Of a stretch of 22,738 nucleotides of DNA, positions 20,929 through 22,738 are shown piece by piece. The position numbers were made by a program, and so were the translations under genes. Origin of the DNA: CBDDRG01 sp051306415. Its GTDB lineage: Bacteria > Pseudomonadota > Gammaproteobacteria > Pseudomonadales > Porticoccaceae. The stretch spans positions 1 to 22,738 of the forward strand of contig JBPPNE010000169.1 in assembly GCA_051306415.1 (NCBI GenBank), given 5' to 3'. The notes below the pieces were generated by a model. The model made no database searches, was not told the origin of the DNA, and saw nothing but the letters and a program-made list of their open reading frames with translations. Every line of letters begins with the position of its first letter. Position 1 is the first letter of the stretch.

Positions 20929-22578
20929 TCAGCCGTCCTGGCCGCGGCGCATCACGCCGCCCAGCTCGGGCGCGCCGCGACCCACGAACTGGATGCTGGC
21001 GAGCTCGGCCGGCAGCGGCCGGCCGAGCAGTTGATAAAGCTGCCCCAGATGGCTGCGAAACAGGGCGTCGAATTCGGCTACGGTGGCGGCCGGATTGTAG
21101 TCGCCGAACCACCAGAACCAGTCGGACGCTTCGCACAGCGCCAGTTGCCGCTGCGCCAGTTCCCGGCGCCCGGCGTCCAGCTTGCCCGCCGCCAGCACCT
21201 CGTCATAGACCCCTTTGGCCGCACAGAGCATTTCCCAGGCGCGATTCTTGTCGGGGTCGCCAATCCAGGTGGTGAGTGTGCCGTAGACCCAACTGCCGGT
21301 CACCAGCCGCGCCAGGGGCAGGGGTGCGCCGGCGTCCGCGCTGGCGCCGGAAAAAGTCGTCAGCCGCAAGCGCGGATGGCGGCCCAGAGTCTGGTGGAGC
21401 GCGTGCAGGAAGAACTCCCCGTTGTGCGGGTAGTGTTCCCAGCAGTTCTCGCCGTCGAGGATGATGGCGACCACCCGATGCTGGCGGTCGTGGCAGGCGC
21501 GGTCGATGTTCTCCAGATGGTGAACCAGATCGGCCACCGCGTCCTCGGCATGCCAGGTCGCGTAGGTGAAGCCGATCTTGTCGGAGAGGCCGTCGTCGCG
21601 AAAAAAACAGTCTGGCGTCAGGCCCTTGAGCCGATAGACGTGGTGAATGCAGGGCACTTCCCGGTCGATCGGGCCGCGGCTGTTGTGCAGCACGGCCTGA
21701 CCGCTCGCGGTCCAGCGGAAACCCGCCGCCCCGATCAGCTTCACCGCGGCTTCGCTGAGCGCTCCCTCGGAGGGCCAGCAGCCGGCCGGCGCGATGCCCA
21801 AAAATCGCGCGAACACGGCTCGGGCGCGCATTAGCTGGTCGTGCGTGCGCGCTTCGCCGCCCGGATAGTAGCAGTGCGGCAGCGGCAGATCGGGAACCGC
21901 CTCGCGGGCGCTGTCGAGATCGAGCAGCAGCGGCAGGATAGGGTGGCTGTAGGGTGTGACGGAGAGCTCGATGCGGCCCTGTTCGGCCAATGCACGGTAG
22001 CGCGGGATGATGCCTGCGAGGGCATCGGCGATCACGGCGAGCAGCAGGCGGCGGTGGTCGCGGCCGAAGCCTGTTTCCTGCGCCATCAACAGCCGTACCC
22101 GGTCATCTTCGGTGCGCAGCGACTCCCCGCACCAGGCCAGGTGATGCCACACCAGCAAGTCGAAAAAGAACTGCTCGGACAGGTAGGGCAGTATCCTGGC
22201 GTCGCCCCCGACAAGGCGCGCGATGGCGGCGAGGCGCGCATAGGGCGGGAAGCGCGCGATCAGCCGCTGCTCGTTGGCGCGCAGTCCCTGCGCGGCGATC
22301 CACGCCCGCGCCTCGGGGTCGGCGGGCAGTTGCTCGGCGACCAGCCACGCCAGCACCGGGTCGGGCAACTCCTCCCCACGATCGAGGTACGCCCGCAATC
22401 GCCGGGCGTAGTCGTCGATCTGCTCCAGCAGGGTGGGACTGAAATTGACCACCGCGCGCGCTTCCGGCACCGCTTCGATGGCGGCCGCCATGTCGGTGTA
22501 GTCCTTGATCCCGTGCAGGTAGGTACAGGGCTGCTGGTAGCGGCCGCTGGCGGATTCCCGGTATTCGGGCTGGTGCAT
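20929..22578 (-). CDS. Glycoside hydrolase family 57 protein (amylase/glucanotransferase type), start damaged
   Basis: The 549-residue frame is a GH57 (beta/alpha)7-barrel enzyme acting on alpha-glucans. Conserved blocks are HQPEY at residues 2-6, a Trp-His-His helix, GCWPSEGALSE with the nucleophile Glu271, and ILDGENCWEHY with the general acid Asp375. A helical C-terminal region follows, ending near GDYNPAATVAEFDALFRSHL. This ATG is not the natural start: the family's VVLCWHMHQP strand lies just upstream but is cut by TAG (22582-22584). Translation could restart at this ATG, three nt after the stop, but would lose the first strand and the first His of HxHQP. It sits between glgC (11-nt overlap with the ancestral start at 22632) and malQ (13 bp). 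Amylase, 4-alpha-glucanotransferase and branching activity cannot be separated by eye. Confidence 0.85.
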   Translation of the reverse strand: MHQPEYRESASGRYQQPCTYLHGIKDYTDMAAAIEAVPEARAVVNFSPTLLEQIDDYARRLRAYLDRGEELPDPVLAWLVAEQLPADPEARAWIAAQGLRANEQRLIARFPPYARLAAIARLVGGDARILPYLSEQFFFDLLVWHHLAWCGESLRTEDDRVRLLMAQETGFGRDHRRLLLAVIADALAGIIPRYRALAEQGRIELSVTPYSHPILPLLLDLDSAREAVPDLPLPHCYYPGGEARTHDQLMRARAVFARFLGIAPAGCWPSEGALSEAAVKLIGAAGFRWTASGQAVLHNSRGPIDREVPCIHHVYRLKGLTPDCFFRDDGLSDKIGFTYATWHAEDAVADLVHHLENIDRACHDRQHRVVAIILDGENCWEHYPHNGEFFLHALHQTLGRHPRLRLTTFSGASADAGAPLPLARLVTGSWVYGTLTTWIGDPDKNRAWEMLCAAKGVYDEVLAAGKLDAGRRELAQRQLALCEASDWFWWFGDYNPAATVAEFDALFRSHLGQLYQLLGRPLPAELASIQFVGRGAPELGGVMRRGQDG

Positions 22579-22632
22579 GTGCTAGCACAGCACCACATCG
22601 GTGCGTACGGGTGGCGTGCGCTCAGGCGACAT
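22579..22632 (-). other. Ancestral N-terminus of the GH57 gene with a Trp-to-amber stop
   Basis: From the ATG at 22632 the frame reads MSPERTPPVRTDVVLC, then TAG (22582-22584), then HMHQPEYR in the same frame. Relatives have a Trp between VVLC and HMHQP, so a TGG-to-TAG change explains the stop. The ATG overlaps the end of glgC by 11 nt, as expected for translational coupling. Confidence 0.8.
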
Positions 22633-22738
22633 AGCTTTCGATGGTGCGTCGGGCCAGCATCTCCGCCGACACCAGCACGACGCCCTGCGGCGACACATGA
22701 AAACGCCGCGCGTCCGCCCGCGGATCCACGCCGATCAC
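22622..22738 (-). CDS. glgC: Glucose-1-phosphate adenylyltransferase, C-terminal end (partial)
   Basis: The frame enters from the right edge and runs 38 codons to TGA at 22622-22624. VIGVDPRADARRF, then GVVLVSAEMLARR, matches the C-terminal end of GlgC (E. coli has VIGENAEEDARRFYRS, then GIVLVTREML). GlgC makes ADP-glucose from glucose-1-phosphate and ATP, the committed step of bacterial glycogen synthesis. It is the first visible gene of the minus-strand operon glgC - GH57 - malQ. The rest, including catalytic and allosteric sites, lies outside the window. Confidence 0.85.
   Translation of the reverse strand: MIGVDPRADARRFHVSPQGVVLVSAEMLARRTIESYVA

Noticed and set aside
20010..21834. Long plus-strand frames opposite malQ and GH57 (20010-20897, 21031-21834)
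   Set aside because: The minus strand carries GH77 and GH57 catalytic motifs; the plus frames have none.
22582..22584. Amber codon read as pyrrolysine
   Set aside because: The position is a conserved Trp in relatives, the organism does not look like a pyrrolysine user, and no pyl gene is present. A TGG-to-TAG change is simpler.

Overview
The window is GC-rich, gene-dense bacterial DNA, most like a gammaproteobacterium. The pointers are the gene types (OsmY-like BON protein, YadG/YadH-type ABC pair, TIGR02574-type antitoxin, glk/glgP/malQ/GH57/glgC glycogen cluster) and strong Shine-Dalgarno sites. This placement is inference; there is no rRNA or tRNA to fix it. I found no CRISPR array, complete insertion sequence or tRNA.

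Left part (1-10130): an accessory, catabolic-looking region. It holds two AttH/CrtC-like lipocalin-fold proteins (DUF7064/DUF7065 style), a ketopantoate-reductase-family enzyme, an HsaA/HpaB-type flavin oxygenase of acyl-CoA dehydrogenase fold, a broken cytochrome b561, a Baeyer-Villiger-type flavin monooxygenase and a phosphotriesterase-family amidohydrolase/lactonase. Oxygenation, Baeyer-Villiger insertion and lactone hydrolysis would fit breakdown of a cyclic or steroid-like ketone, but no substrate can be read from the sequence. Between these genes lie remnants: a TIGR02574 antitoxin followed by an internally deleted ParE/RelE toxin, the start of a short-chain dehydrogenase, the 3' end of a second phosphotriesterase-family gene, and stretches resembling REP/RAYT-type element debris.

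Middle part (10446-15731): a small membrane protein of the low-affinity iron permease family, a SAM-dependent methyltransferase, a solitary phage-baseplate-V/VgrG-like spike protein, an ABC ATPase plus ABC-2 permease, a small hydrophilic stress-type protein and a secreted double-BON protein.

Right part (15774-22738): a glycogen/maltodextrin cluster. glk (minus) diverges from glgP (plus); glgP converges on a minus-strand operon glgC - GH57 - malQ. Glycogen phosphorylase releases glucose-1-phosphate, MalQ reshuffles short dextrins, Glk phosphorylates the free glucose, GlgC makes ADP-glucose, and the GH57 enzyme is probably an amylase or glucanotransferase. Two of the three operon genes are damaged as sequenced: an amber codon replaces the Trp just before the GH57 HMHQP motif, and malQ carries a one-base frameshift.

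A recurring theme is short direct tandem duplication (10, 10, 11, 14, 3x15 and 25 bp units). One 10-bp copy is exactly what breaks the cytochrome b561 gene.
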